The notes beneath the pieces were generated by a model that saw only the letters and a list, made by a program, of their open reading frames with translations, made no database searches and was not told the DNA's origin. From Chara braunii (lineage: Eukaryota > Streptophyta > Charophyceae > Charales > Characeae), in assembly GCA_003427395.1 (NCBI GenBank), contig BFEA01000498.1, positions 1,020,604 to 1,050,946 of the forward strand: a stretch of 30,343 nucleotides of DNA. Reading direction: 5' to 3'. Below, one piece after another: positions 9,451 to 19,529 of the stretch. A program made the translations under genes and the position numbers. Position 1 is the first letter of the stretch; the number at the start of each line of letters is the position of its first letter.

Positions 9451-10805
9451 ACGATCGGTTGTGTGCCTGAGATTTCCAGAGGGTCATCGGACGGAATTCC
9501 CGAATCCCGGATTACCCCGACACCCGTAACCACCAATACTACATAACATCGGGATTTATTGCCATTGAAACCAACTTCACTTCATTCTATCTCCTTCTCC
9601 CTTACCACAATCTAACGGTCCTCTCTTGGGAGTCGATAGCCCCCTTCTAGCCCCGAAGGCCATGCTCAGAGTGTCGGTGACCGAGCCGTGGGATTTGTTC
9701 GACGAACCCGATCTGGAGCTGAGGGCTGCGAACACAACCTCCTGTTGAGACCGTCCACGACAGATTCCGAGATTTGCGAAACCCGCCGACGACAAGTGTT
9801 TACACGGAGAGACACCCACTGTGTTCCCTCCGTACACCGAGTACAAACGCGCTCCAAGTGACGAGGCCGGCGAAACTAGCCGCTCGGCTCTGAGAAGGGC
9901 AAAACCGAAGAACTGGCCCTACGCTAGACCGCTTGCATTCCTATCCTTGAAACTTGCCATCGGAGATCTTAGTTCCGGTCTGTGGCTCCACCCCCACTTT
10001 CCTAAAATCCTTGGCACACCCCTACTACGCACTTTCGGGCGCCCCTCCCACTTCGAAAACAGGAAGTTGAGCTAGGCGTGAGGTTGGGCGTCACACCGTG
10101 GCCACTTCGTGAGGTGTCGGCTTCTCTATGTGTGTGCCCGGGCCACAACCACTCGGGCCCTGGGCTGAACTGCCTGGTGCAGTTGCTTCTTCTGGTAGAG
10201 CCTAGGGTAAGGCTCATATTGCACTTCAACCAACTGTCGTGGAGCAGCTGTCTGAATCCGCATTGGAAAAATGTTGAGATAAAGGCCTCTTGTGAATATT
10301 CAGGCCCACCTTCACTTAGGGAGGGCACGGGGCTTGCTGGGGAACCACAGTCCAGAACGCATGCATGCTGCCTAGGGCCCCCTGAGGGCACAGTCGTCAC
10401 ATGTATTTATTAGAAAGAAAAAAAAAAGAAGTGCATGCGCAATTCTTAATGGCTGAGCTGCGCATTTTGTGTGCGGTGAAGCAAGATATGGATCCAAGTG
10501 CGACTTTGGGTGGGAAGCGCCTGAGGAGGCCCTCCAGGCCCCTCCCCCCTCCCGCACCTTGGGCAAAAAAAATAAATAGATATTCTTTCTTAACTATTTA
10601 TTGAAATATATTGTCTGAGTTTTAGATATGTGTGTGAACGTAGAGTTTTGCAATCCGTAAATATACATGTACATTTTTTTTTGGATGTGAAAGTGGGTTT
10701 AGGCTGGGGTTTGTGTGTTGTGAAGCAAGATATGGATCCAAGTCCGACAGCCGTTCCCACCCCGCAACTTGGAAAAAAAAAAAGCCCTAAAAAAGTATAT
10801 TATTA
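9451..10805. other. Unassigned region with two overlapping open frames
   Basis: An open frame of 132 codons (10002-10400, minus) overlaps one of 111 codons (10078-10413, plus). Neither shows a recognisable domain, signal peptide or intact neighbour, and overlap of opposite frames in GC-rich DNA suggests chance. GTGAAGCAAGATATGGATCC recurs at about 10476-10495 and 10719-10738 as a short direct repeat. Nothing else could be assigned. Confidence 0.4.
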
Positions 10806-10825
10806 GGGCCTCATTGGACACTCCT
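10803..10825 (+). repeat. TTA target duplication and left terminal inverted repeat
   Basis: TTA followed by GGGCCTCATTGGACACTCCT. Pairs with the right end at 12341-12363. Confidence 0.88.
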
Positions 10826-12360
10826 CGGGCACGTAAAATCTACGAGGACGTGATCGTTTCACCTATCCTCGAGGAAGAAATTTGGAAAAAAAAAGTGAAA
10901 ACATTTCCTCGAGGAATCCTTGTAGCATCCTTGTGGCCCAGCCATTTGTTGCCCTAGTGCAAGGGACCTCACGAGGTCCCTCGGGGGTCGAGGATCCGCA
11001 ATATTAGGAACGGTGAAGGCAGTCGTTGCCAGCAGTTTTATTTTTTTCAGCTGGTCCATCGGTGATCCGGCAGCAGGTGCACGGACATCTTCGGCCGCCA
11101 AATTTGGGCCTACACCCAATGGGTCGCAAACGGTTGCCATTGGAGAACGGCCGTCGTCGGGGCTCCTCTTCAGTTGGGCATCATGTCAGCATGCATCGGT
11201 GGGGGTTCCCGCCAGCGTCAGCGGGGTCCAACGGTCGGGAAAATTGAATATTTTGCCCGACCAGACTCCCACATCTTGTCGTATGCTGTCCTTTTCCGTT
11301 TGCTTCCTTCACCTTCACCGCTTGGTGGACGTCCACCGCCGTCGTCGAGTTGCAGCCCTGTCATACGTATCGTTGATGGCCGAGCTCTATCGCAGGCTTC
11401 CTGTGCTGCTCCAATTCGCGATCTCGCGAAATACACATGGTGACATACGCAGCTTCTCCCGGAAGTACTCCTCCGTCGCCTCGTTGCATTGCCTGAGATC
11501 CTCCCACGCCCCACCCGTCCTCCTTTTCATCCACCATCTCGGCGTCGCTCGTGGAAGAACGCGGCAACCCATGGTGCAGCAAACCTGGAGTACAGCCTCG
11601 GTGACGGCAATGGTATCCAGCATATCGACTGGGGCTCCCTGTGCCGTCTTCCTCCTCCCCGCACGGATCTGCGCTCTCATTGTGCCCAATGACCACGGTC
11701 GTCATAGCCGCCACAACGGCCATCTTCTCGATTGTCGTTAACTTCGCATGTCCGTTGTTGCCGCCGAACTCCATCGCCACGCGTCGTTGCAATGCGGAAT
11801 CAACAGCTGCACACAAAAACCTGACAACTACGCCAACAACGATGTTAACCTCGCCGCGGAGTTGCCGTTGGCGTCCCTACCCTGTCGCCGACGTAGAACG
11901 AACAGTCGTTGCCAGGAGGAGGCGATGGCGAAGACTGTGCACCACCAGCGACGACGCCACTACGCCGCTGGACTGCCCAATTCCACTGTCCGCAAGAAGC
12001 GACCCCACCTGCCCCGTGTCGCCGTCGTCACGTCGACCACCACATTCGAAATTTGAATTTCGAACCGGGAGGTCCGCTATGATATTTTAGCTTTTTATTT
12101 TTCCGGCTCCAGCGCCCTCCAAAATTTCCCGCCTTCGGCAGCTAGATCACACCACAGCGAGATGGACACCAGCTAGCGGACCAAGGGATCCAAGGGCGGC
12201 CGTTTATAATCGTATGAAGTGGGCCGCAGGGGGTGAATAGGAATCGGCCTCGGGAAGCCACCCCGATGATAGGTGGAACGGCGGAAGGATTTCCCTTCGA
12301 AACTCCGAAGGAAATTTCCTTCGGGCCCGAGGATGCTGTAAGGAGTGTCTAACAAGGCCC
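10806..12360 (-). mobile_element. PIF/Harbinger DNA transposon, internally deleted, complete ends
   Basis: The termini are inverted repeats: GGGCCTCATTGGACACTCCT at 10806-10825 and, on the opposite strand at the right end (12360 inward), GGGCCTTGTTAGACACTCCT, 17 of 20 matching. Both sides are flanked by TTA (10803-10805 and 12361-12363), the target triplet typical of PIF/Harbinger elements, and GGGCC ends are typical of plant members. The interior holds an N-terminal transposase fragment on the minus strand. At 1555 bp it is shorter than autonomous elements, which also encode a Myb-like protein and a full DDE transposase of about 400 residues, so it is a non-autonomous derivative. GC content is higher than in neighbouring DNA. 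Confidence 0.88.
11387..11816 (-). pseudogene. PIF/Harbinger transposase, N-terminal fragment (frameshifted)
   Basis: The frame at 11387-11689 contains RWWMKRRTGGAWEDL (about residues 51-65), ATEEYF (71-76), then REKLRMSPCVFREIAN (77-92). Plant Harbinger (HARBI1-like) transposases share this layout of a 'WW.K.R....W' motif followed by 'eyFR..LRMs...F..I', upstream of the DDE nuclease core. The frame stops at 11387 before any catalytic Asp. An upstream ATG-containing frame (11361-11816) overlaps in another phase, so at least one frameshift separates the likely start (about 11774) from the conserved part. No DDE domain was found downstream to 10806. The element cannot make its own active transposase. 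Confidence 0.7.
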
Positions 12361-12363
12361 TTA
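12341..12363 (-). repeat. Right terminal inverted repeat and TTA target duplication
   Basis: On the plus strand it reads AGGAGTGTCTAACAAGGCCC then TTA, the inverted counterpart of the left end. Confidence 0.88.
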
Positions 12364-12601
12364 GCTTGAAAAAAAAAGGCCATTTGAGTCTTTGTGATTA
12401 CTTTCTTTTTTTGTTTCTTTTTTTTTCAGAAAAACAACAGTCCCACCGCAAGGAGAGGTGATAAGAGCAACCCCCCTAGCAGGCTTCCTGGAGCTAAGCT
12501 AGTAGTTGATTACGAAGAAAGTTCAAAAATTGCGGGGATGCAGACAAGGGTTACTCTAGGGCTTTGCTTTGGGGGGCCATGGGCTACATGTGGGTTATAA
12601 C

Positions 12602-12763
12602 AGGGGTTCCGCTGGGGGGACGGTAGTTTGGACAAACTCCATTGGAGGATATCGGTGGGGAACCTGCAGTAGGGGAGGTCTTAGGGGTCCCATTAGGTAG
12701 GAGTATAGTCTGGACGGGCTCCAGTGGAGGATATCATTGGGAAACCTGCAATAGGTGCTGTCT
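12602..12763. repeat. Tandem duplication, two units of about 80 bp
   Basis: Shared core: AGT[TC]TGGAC, GGCTCCA or AACTCCA, then TGGAGGATATC, then GGGAAACCTGCA or GGGGAACCTGCA, from about 12602 and 12682. Diverged about one base in five by eye. Confidence 0.75.
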
Positions 12764-12859
12764 CAGGGGGTGAGGTGGTCTGCTGCCTGCATGGAGAGCA
12801 CAATAAGATGAGAATAACTTCTCTGGATTCAACGTTGATCCAACTTATATTCATTCTGC

Positions 12860-13011
12860 AATCTGTAAAGGGACGCTGGGCCCGTTTTCCAGCAGGTGAT
12901 GCTCCCCACCAATAGACAGGAGCCTCCCTCTGGGTGCTAGTGGTGTCTGGCTCGCTCAGCACCACTAGCACTACAGGGGTGTGTGTGTTAAAAAAAAAAA
13001 AAAAAAAAAAA
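12860..13011 (-). repeat. Family X copy with perfect 12-bp hairpin and A-tract
   Basis: GGGACGCTGGGCCCGTTTTC, GCTCCCC, GGAGCCTCCC, then GTGCTAGTGGTG, an 11-14 base loop, CACCACTAGCAC (hairpin about 12937-12974), then (A)22 at about 12990-13011. Same order as at 4700-4843. The hairpin stems differ in sequence between the copies yet both pair. Confidence 0.7.
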
Positions 13012-13016
13012 GAATT

Positions 13017-13340
13017 CCAGAGGTCTAGTTGATGGTAGAGGTGGGGGAGCGGATGGCGGCCGTGAAGCCACTGAGGACGGAAACTAGAGATACTCTGGGC
13101 AAGATAAAAGAACTACAACGACTAGAGGCCCAGTTGTTGATAGAGGTAGGGAAGTGGACGGTGGCCGTGAAAGCCCGCTGAGGATGGAAACTGGAGATGC
13201 TCTATGTAAGAACAGAAGAGCAGAGAAGTCAAGATAATAACCAGAGAGGTCCAGAGTAGGTCTAGCTGATGATAGTGGTAGGGGAGCGGATTGAGGCCGC
13301 GAGCCTACTGAGGACTGAAACTAGAGATACTCTGGTTCAA
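13017..13340. repeat. Tandem array, three units of about 105-132 bp
   Basis: Each unit has AGG[TC]C[TC]AG[TC]TG[AT]TG, a GGTAGGGGAGCGGA-like block, GGCCG.GA, CTGAGGA, and AAACTAGAGATACTCT or a close variant. Unit starts are near 13020, 13126 and 13258. No coding function is seen. Confidence 0.85.
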
Positions 13341-13448
13341 TAGGAAATGGTTCACCTGTAGTAAAATGTCTACCCCTAGTGCTCGAAGAACCCGTAAGAC
13401 ATGGCTCGTCCGACTATGCTTCAATTAGGGCTGACGAAGGAGGCCAGG

Positions 13449-13475
<27 letters not shown>
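13449..13475. repeat. Poly(A) tract
   Basis: About 27 consecutive A. It may be a retroposon tail, but no head or target duplication was recognised. Confidence 0.85.
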
Positions 13476-13479
<4 letters not shown>

Positions 13480-13602
13480 CTTAGCCCTCATGCCTATAAC
13501 CACTGTCCGGTGAGGTCACCAGAAAGGGTGATGTCCATGGGGGCTGACCTGCCTAGACCTGGATCCTATACCTGCTATTCGGTCCAAGTCACCTTTCGAG
13601 AT

Positions 13603-14020
13603 GGTAGGATGATAGTCCTGAGTGGTTCACACTGAGGTAGGATGGTGGGATGCACTAGGAGTATTGACGCTAGGATAGGATTGGGAGGTAAACGCATAAT
13701 TGTCAGGACAGGCAATGGCTGACTGACATTGCAATTAACGTATGTCTGGAATCTGTTCTCTACAACAACCTGGGGAGAAAGAAAGAAAAAGGAAAAAAAG
13801 GAAAAAGAGAAAGGGTGATGATCCTGGGTGGTAAAAAACACTGAGGTAGGGCCTTGGGAGTAGGGATGCGCCGGGGACAACAATGAGAGTCAGGGTGGGA
13901 GGGAGTCTCATAGGGGGCCTGCGTAGATCATTGGGATAATCAAATGGCCAACTGCTGAACTGACTGTCATATGCCTGGTATCCACTGTCTACAACAACCT
14001 GGACTTGAAAAGAAAGGGGC
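13603..14020. repeat. Tandem duplication, two units of about 210-230 bp
   Basis: Shared ordered blocks: GATGATAGTCCTG or GATGATCCTGGG, CACTGAGGTAGG (13630, 13839), GGCTGACTGACAT or CTGAACTGACTGTCAT, CTGGAATC or CTGGTATC, then CTCTACAACAACCTGG or GTCTACAACAACCTGG (13758, 13987). An A/G-rich spacer (about 13772-13815) separates them. Confidence 0.85.
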
Positions 14021-14260
14021 GAGTAAGTTGATGTCACTTTTGAAAGTTTTGAGAATGGAATGAGCAAAAACACACACGCCGGCAAAGAGAACAGGCACCG
14101 AGTTCGAAAAAGCAATGGAAGTACCAACAGCCGTGGTGTCAGGCCGGGTGTCATAACTACACGGGCCGGCTCTGGTGTCAGACGAGGAGGGGGGGGCGGG
14201 GGTTGAAATGGCCAACGGATTCTTTTCTACCCGAATTTCCATCTCAAACTCACGCCGTGA

Positions 14261-14594
14261 CTGTGTAGCACATCGAACGTGTTCGTTAGCATCTTTCCGA
14301 ACGTCCGAACGTTCGGGTGTTCAGTCGAACGCCTTCCAAAAATGTTCGGTCGAACATGTTTTTTTTAACTCTAGTTTGGCTAAGAATTTGAACATGCCTC
14401 GCAGGCAAATGTTGTTTGTATTATTATTTTACATGACATAATATATGTTTCTTGAAATTTTCTCCAAGTTTTCTGAGAAGCTTCTTTTTTTTAGTAATAT
14501 TTTGATGCTCGTGTTTGGAGGGTTTTGGCGCTCGTTCGCGTTGGGGTGCGAGCATTCGGGTTCGATCATCGAACACGAACACGATGCTACACAG
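14261..14594. mobile_element. hAT-like MITE, copy 1 (334 bp)
   Basis: Left end CTGTGTAGCACATCGAACGT; right end read inward on the other strand CTGTGTAGCATCGTGTTCGT. The flanking 8 bases are CGCCGTGA (14253-14260) and GGCCGTGA (14595-14602), 7 of 8 matching. The interior is rich in GTTCG/CGAAC palindromic motifs next to both ends. No transposase is encoded. An 8-bp target duplication with short inverted ends is typical of hAT elements. Confidence 0.8.
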
Positions 14595-14689
14595 GGCCGT
14601 GATATCTTTGCCGATGCGTGCCGTTTTTGCCTTTCTGAACTCAAAACCTGCTGCATCCGACGTTGTTTCTAAAAAAAAGAAAAGGACAA

Positions 14690-15156
14690 GCCCCCTCAAC
14701 ATTCAACCCCGCTCCCTCAAGGGCATACAGGTCCCACCAAAAGTACGGCCCCATGGAACAGTAGTTCCCCAACTTCTCCCATCCCCCCCATCCCACCTTC
14801 ACCAGGTGAGACAGCCCGGGGCTGATTCGCAACCCAGAAATCTGCCCCAACCCCAGAAATAGAGCCAGCCCTCATATTTAGCCCTACCCTCTCAAGGATC
14901 TACACCACCCACATTGTGTAGACCCTGCAGGGTTCGAAACGTTCGTCATCTGGGCCAAGAGACCCAACCCTAGAGGAGGCACTCCCAGAGAAGCCGCACG
15001 TCCTGAAACCTTTGTCTGAAAATTGATTTGTTTTTCTCATTTTCCAAATTTCCAATCAGGGTTCGAAATTATGGTGTGTTTACTGACAATTGTGTCTTTA
15101 CACCCTTCAGCCACATGGACTGGGTAGCGTCCACAGAATGTGGTGTTGCATCGTAA

Positions 15157-15188
<32 letters not shown>

Positions 15189-15290
15189 CAGAAGTCAAGT
15201 TATATGTCCTTGAGTCTCCCAGGTAACCTAAACTCTTGGAGGCAGACTTCAGAATTTTAGAGGTTGTCTTGTCTTTATAAAAAATACAAG
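14690..15290 (+). repeat. Dispersed repeat family D, copy 2, left part
   Basis: Matches copy 1 (reverse strand) for 14690-15025 and copy 3 (27775-28080) for 14945-15270. Shared blocks include CCAAGAGACCCAACCCTA, GGTGTGTTTACTGACAATTG, CATGGACTGGGTA and CAGAAGTCAAGTTATATGTC. An A-homopolymer at 15159-15188 is also present at the same site in copy 3 but not copy 1, so that insertion is older than the split of copies 2 and 3. Confidence 0.85.
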
Positions 15291-15892
15291 CCGGGAACCG
15301 CGCACGGCGTCCCTTAACAATGTTGTTGTGCTCCCCCAGTGGGACGGCATCACCGGCCGAACCCAGAGGGAAAGTCACAGTGACCTCGGGAAAAGGCAAA
15401 TATTGCAGAATGTCCACAACACATTCTACTCTACTATGCACCATTTACCACTTGCAGAAGGCATTCCCCAAAAAGGGCAAAAGGGAAAAAGAAAAAGAAA
15501 AGAGAAGCAGCTGCACACAGTGCCCGACACCTGCAAAAACACGAAAGACAAAGTCTGAAAAACAGAAAAAGTTGAAAAACAGAAAAGGAATCACCTTTAC
15601 GCAAGTTTTGCACAAGTTTTGCACAGCACGCGGGGGCAAGTTCCACCAAGCGCAAACCGAAGCACAAATCCCAGGGAAAATCAGTAGCAGGAGCATCAGA
15701 GGAAGAAGGACGAAAAACACTGTCTTGGTGTCGATCCAGCTTCTGAATGTATTGTCACCAAACCGGGGAACTGGCCCCTGTGCTCCTGATACTTTCTCTG
15801 AGCCGTTAAAGAGCAGCGCTTGTTAAGCAGTCTGAGCGACCATTCCTTAGAAATAGTCTGTTTGATCACAAACTTGGTCTCTGCTCTTACCA
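15283..15892 (+). repeat. Foreign segment splitting family D copy 2 (starts with family X edge)
   Basis: Begins ATACAAGCCGGGAACCGCGC then ACGGCGTCCCTT (the family X edge) and runs to about 15892, where family D resumes. In copy 3 the D sequence is continuous across this point. It contains an open frame of 168 codons (15320-15826), rich in Lys and Thr, with no domain I recognise and no conserved partner in the window; I treat that frame as unproven. Confidence 0.55.
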
Positions 15893-16520
15893 GGAAAAAA
15901 CAGAAGTCAACTGAAGTTATATTCCCTCGAGTCTCCAAGATACCCTGAACTCTTGGAGGCAGACTTCAGGAGTTTGTAGCTCATTGAGCTCTGCGGCCAA
16001 GTCCCATTGGCAGCCTTTTCGGCACGAGAATAAACTGTGTGAGGTCCTTTTGGCATTTAAAATCTGTTTTTTGAACTTTTTCTATGAATTAAAGAAAGAA
16101 AAATCGGGGTGTGCGAGCTCCCGTCAGCCAATGGGCTGCAAGCCATCGAATCCATTGCCTCTTTTTCCAGATGGGTGATCTGCTCTGCCAGTGGGCTGGG
16201 TGCTCCGGAGGTTGTCACTGTCAGACCATTATGATTTTTGGCAGTACACAGAACTCTGATTTTTTTTCCATCGGGCGTTTTGTGCATATCCGAGGAGCAA
16301 AACTGCCAGCTAGTTCGGTGCTTCCAATTGTTTTTATTTTTTTTTGTTGAACATCATGCTCCAATCTATTCGTGGGTAGCCGCACACGCTTGCAAACCAT
16401 CTGAGGGTTTTACAGAACAGTTTGAGGTACTGGGGCCATTACCCGGCTTCGGCTGGTGCTTCCAATCGTGTGCTAGAAGAAACTGAAAAGGTGTGCAAAA
16501 CCAACTGGCCTAGATCAGTT
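15893..16520 (+). repeat. Dispersed repeat family D, copy 2, right part
   Basis: Closely matches 28090-28710 in the same order: CAGAAGTCAA, GGGCCAAGTCCCATTGGCAG or a close variant, TCTATGAATTAAAGAAAG, AATGGGCTGC, CAGTGGGCTGGGTGCTCC, CAGACCATTATGATTTTTGG, AACATCATGCTCCAATCT, and CCTAGATCAGTTGGTACACC. Indels prevent any shared long reading frame. Confidence 0.88.
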
Positions 16521-16618
16521 GGTACACCCATGAGCTAACCCACAAAAAAAGAAATGAGCCCGGATTTGGGGTCCTCTGGGAGAACGCAGAAAACCAAAAA
16601 AAAATAAAAAATAAAAAT

Positions 16619-16975
16619 AAAAATGTTTTTGTTGCACGCCCGGGTACCCGGCCCTCACACCCGGGTGCCCAGCCGGGCGTGAGAATCTTCCTAGGGTTTT
16701 TAGTAGGATTGCCGGTGATAAGCATCGGGACCGGTGCCCCCCAGAATAGAGGGGGCTGTGTGTGTGTCTGGGTTTTTAAGGAAAAAATGACAAAAACAAA
16801 AAGAACAATGAGGCTGTAGCAGGTACATATAGGAAACTCAAATTGACAGTGCTGGCATGCTTGGAGTATCTTCGCCGCAATCTCAAAATATCTTTTCTTT
16901 TTTTCTTCCTGAAGAAAAAAAAGGCTGTACCGTGCTGGTACTCATCTGATTTTATCCGGATATGAACACAGGTTG
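16619..16975 (+). repeat. Dispersed repeat family R, copy 1
   Basis: Begins with a GC-rich segment (GCACGCCCGGGTACCCGG, then CCCGGGTGCCCAGCCGGGCG) and continues with GGATTGCCGGTGATAAGCAT, AATGAGGCTGTAG, GAGTATCTTCGCCGCAATCT and TCATCTGATTTTATCCGGAT. Copy 2 at 29746-30320 (minus) has the same order. This copy is unoccupied at ATCTGATT (16944-16951), exactly where a MITE sits in copy 2. Confidence 0.85.
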
Positions 16976-17158
16976 GGGGGGGGGAGGGGTATAAATTATT
17001 TTTAAAGGGGCTAAAGGGGTTTAAACTTTAAAGGGGGGTGCCTTAGTGTCACAGTGATTCGTTTTTTTTCGTTCTTATCTCTGATTCTGTGGGGTATTCT
17101 AATGTGACCCTCAGCCAAAAGTCGTTTGTATTGCAATTTACCCAACATATTTTATTTT

Positions 17159-17188
17159 TCGTTTGTTTGTTTGTTTGTTTGTTTGTTT

Positions 17189-17220
<32 letters not shown>

Positions 17221-17336
17221 NNNNNTTTTTTTTTTCCGTGCTGGGCTGCCCGGAACCCTGGCCGGGGGTCATGCCCAACCGGGCACCCGGGCGTGTACCT
17301 GGGCATAAGTTGGGTGCCCGGGCGCCCAGAAGAAAC
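17159..17336. repeat. (GTTT)n, poly(T) with N gap, and GC-rich R-like fragment
   Basis: A GTTT microsatellite (about 17160-17190) runs into poly(T), interrupted by five Ns (17221-17225), then a GC-rich segment (GGGCACCCGGGCGTG) similar to the start of family R. The gap length is unreliable. Confidence 0.75.
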
Positions 17337-18296
17337 AACGTGGCAAAAAACGGAATTTGCCTTTAGAATCTTTTAGATACAGGAACAGAGCTCGGGGAAC
17401 TCAGAACAGAGGTTTTTCACCCAATCGTTCTAAATTTCAAAAGCCACACTCAGACAAGGACTTGCTTGACCAGGACCTGTTCACAATTGCTGTCAGATTT
17501 TTTTTCCCCCCCAACCACTGACCTCCCATTCATATAGCAGAGCCAGTTTCCACAACTGAGATGTCAATAAAGACCACATGCAACTAGGATACGCATCAGT
17601 GACAACAGCCCAACGTATCTTTGCACAATTGTGTCAGTGTCTAGTATTTCCTTGGAAATGGCACCCACACCACCAGTGTTAAGGCATTTTTCGTGCGTCC
17701 CCCCAAGGAAACTTGAGAACAATCAGAGGCTCTCTGCTAAAAGTTGGGAGGCTCGGGGCAGCCGGACAAAAATGGTTGGCGGTGCCAGCCAAAATAGAAA
17801 CGAAAAGGCCGCAGTGGCCTTTCGTCGGAGCTTGGTGCGTAGGGGGACTGACATTTCATCAGAGTTGGCCGTGCAGGGTGAATCCGCCTCGTACATTAGA
17901 GGCTCCGATGTGCTGGTGGATTAGGGCATTCTCGTCTTTTCTGAAGCTATTTGCTTGTGCTTAAGACCAATTCAATCTAAGACTTGCTTTTCCGGAGTTG
18001 TGTATAGCGATCATGACAACACACACGTGCACAAACATGTGCGATATGATTCGATCTGCTTAGCTATGTTACACACATGTGACTGGCTGTCACACAACCA
18101 CAATGATGGGACGTGGTCCCTCCCACCCTTATGCACTATGTCAGTCTGACATTAAGTAGTACTGGTGCTGGATAGCTCAAGGTCTAAGGATTTGGTTGCC
18201 GCTGTTATGTGAGGCTGACGCACACAATGCGAGAGGTTCTATTGAGTCGAGAGGAGGCCAAGCTGCAGGGACTCCATTGCCTCCGTGCTCAACTTC

Positions 18297-18303
18297 TATA
18301 AAA
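18297..18303 (+). promoter_or_regulatory. Candidate TATA box, gene copy B
   Basis: TATAAAA within CTTCTATAAAATGCAGGTGT, conserved in arm A. About 708 bases before the start codon. A donor-like CAG|GCAAGT at 18424-18432 and an acceptor-like TTCTACAG|GG ending at 18963 could define a GC-AG 5'UTR intron, bringing the box to a realistic distance. Inference only. Confidence 0.4.
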
Positions 18304-19004
18304 TGCAGGTGTGCAGCCTCCTCACACAGCAAAATCAAGCAAACAGGCGAGAGGACGGAATAGTTGCTTGTCTCATGGCAGCAGCAAGTTTGCGGCATTC
18401 GAACAACCAAGAGCTCTACCTCACAGGCAAGTCTGCATAGAGCTCAAAACATCGTGAAGTTCCTCAGCCTCCCCTCCGATACTCTTCTCCCAGCCTACCT
18501 CTTGCGCCACTCTGGCTTATACGCATAGAAACATCCTCTGATGACGGAAAAGGGAGACTCCATCATATCTTCGAGAAATACTCAGGCTTGCAATCTCCTC
18601 CCTCTCCTCTCCTGGTGTCCCCACACAGGGTACATATGTGTATTTTCGGACAGTCGGTTGCAGTGAGCTTAGGCTAACAAAGTGCCTCTGAAGATTCTTT
18701 TCGTTTTTGTCGTTTTTTGCTTTCGGTTGCTCTGCACAGTTCTGGCAAAACTTGCACTCCACATTGCTTTAAGTTTCCTGTTTTGCCCAGTGCACCTTGT
18801 TCAAGGGGAGAGTCACTGTGTTGATACCTTGTCAGTAGCATGATGTGAGTCATGGCTCAAGCATGAATTCTGTGATTGATTTTATCCTCTGTAGCACTAG
18901 CGACCACGTTTTCTGGTTTCCACAGAGGCTCACTTCTGTTTCTTGGTCCGCTGTGTTCTACAGGGATATTTCGGACCCTATACGCAATCAAACCTATTGT
19001 CACA

Positions 19005-19397
19005 ATGGCTTCCAGCGGACATTTGTGGTTGCTGCTGCTAGTTGCCACAGCGATGGTGGTGCTGATGCTTAGCCCCGCCCCAGTGTCCTCCTGCCCCCAT
19101 CATGATGACCCTCGGCGCCCAGCGCCTCGGGTGGACTTCACATGCTACCAACACAGGAATGTCCAGAGAGATACGATCCAGCGAGTTGACTGCTCCGACA
19201 GAGGGCACAGGAACTTTGGCATCCGTGAATGTAAGGAACTCTGCATACGGGAGCGCCGCTGCGTGGGCGTAGTCTTCATTGGGGAGCGCCGAGAGTGGGA
19301 GCATCGCAGGTTCTGCTGTTTCCTCAAGTCACGGCTCTCTCCCCTGGTGCACTCGCAGAGCTATACAGCCTGCAAGAAAGAGACCAAAAGGCAGTAA
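19005..19397 (+). CDS. Secreted cysteine-rich PAN/Apple-like protein, copy B
   Basis: 130 residues, same layout as copy A: signal peptide 1-29, then cysteines at 30, 47, 63, 76, 80, 86, 104, 105 and 123, all nine conserved, with ECKELC, RRCVGVVF and FCCFLKS marking the PAN/Apple-like core. The open frame could begin upstream at 18876, but that extension is disrupted by indels in arm A, and the signal peptide and the CACAATGGC context both place the start at 19005. Against copy A I count 12 amino-acid changes (14 nucleotide changes) and 3 silent changes plus a different stop codon. Six changes fall in residues 32-46, between the first two cysteines (R32H, R36P, E40A, S41P, Q42R, L46T). Residues 82-127 differ at only one position (Q97E). 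An even cysteine count after cleavage of Cys30, or pairing of Cys30 with Cys123, is possible but unproven. Confidence 0.82.
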   Translation: MASSGHLWLLLLVATAMVVLMLSPAPVSSCPHHDDPRRPAPRVDFTCYQHRNVQRDTIQRVDCSDRGHRNFGIRECKELCIRERRCVGVVFIGERREWEHRRFCCFLKSRLSPLVHSQSYTACKKETKRQ

Positions 19398-19529
19398 GTG
19401 AATCAGGTCGCCATGCCATATGGAGAAACTGGTGGACGACTTGCCGTTGCGAATAGTACATTGGCTACCATTGAGGGGTGCCATGGAAACGGGTAACATT
19501 CCAACATAATTTCAAGTCTGGTCGGGGTA

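Noticed and set aside
11013-12090. Plus-strand frames of 242, 149 and 102 codons inside the Harbinger element
   Set aside because: GC-rich shadows of the minus-strand transposase fragment; no Myb/SANT or nuclease motif seen.
15320-15826. 168-codon Lys-rich open frame as a gene
   Set aside because: Lies in a segment inserted into a repeat, has a low-complexity basic composition, no recognised domain, and no conserved second copy.
18876-19004. 43-codon upstream extension of gene copy B
   Set aside because: Indels in arm A destroy the frame, while the downstream ATG has a good context and starts the signal peptide in both copies.
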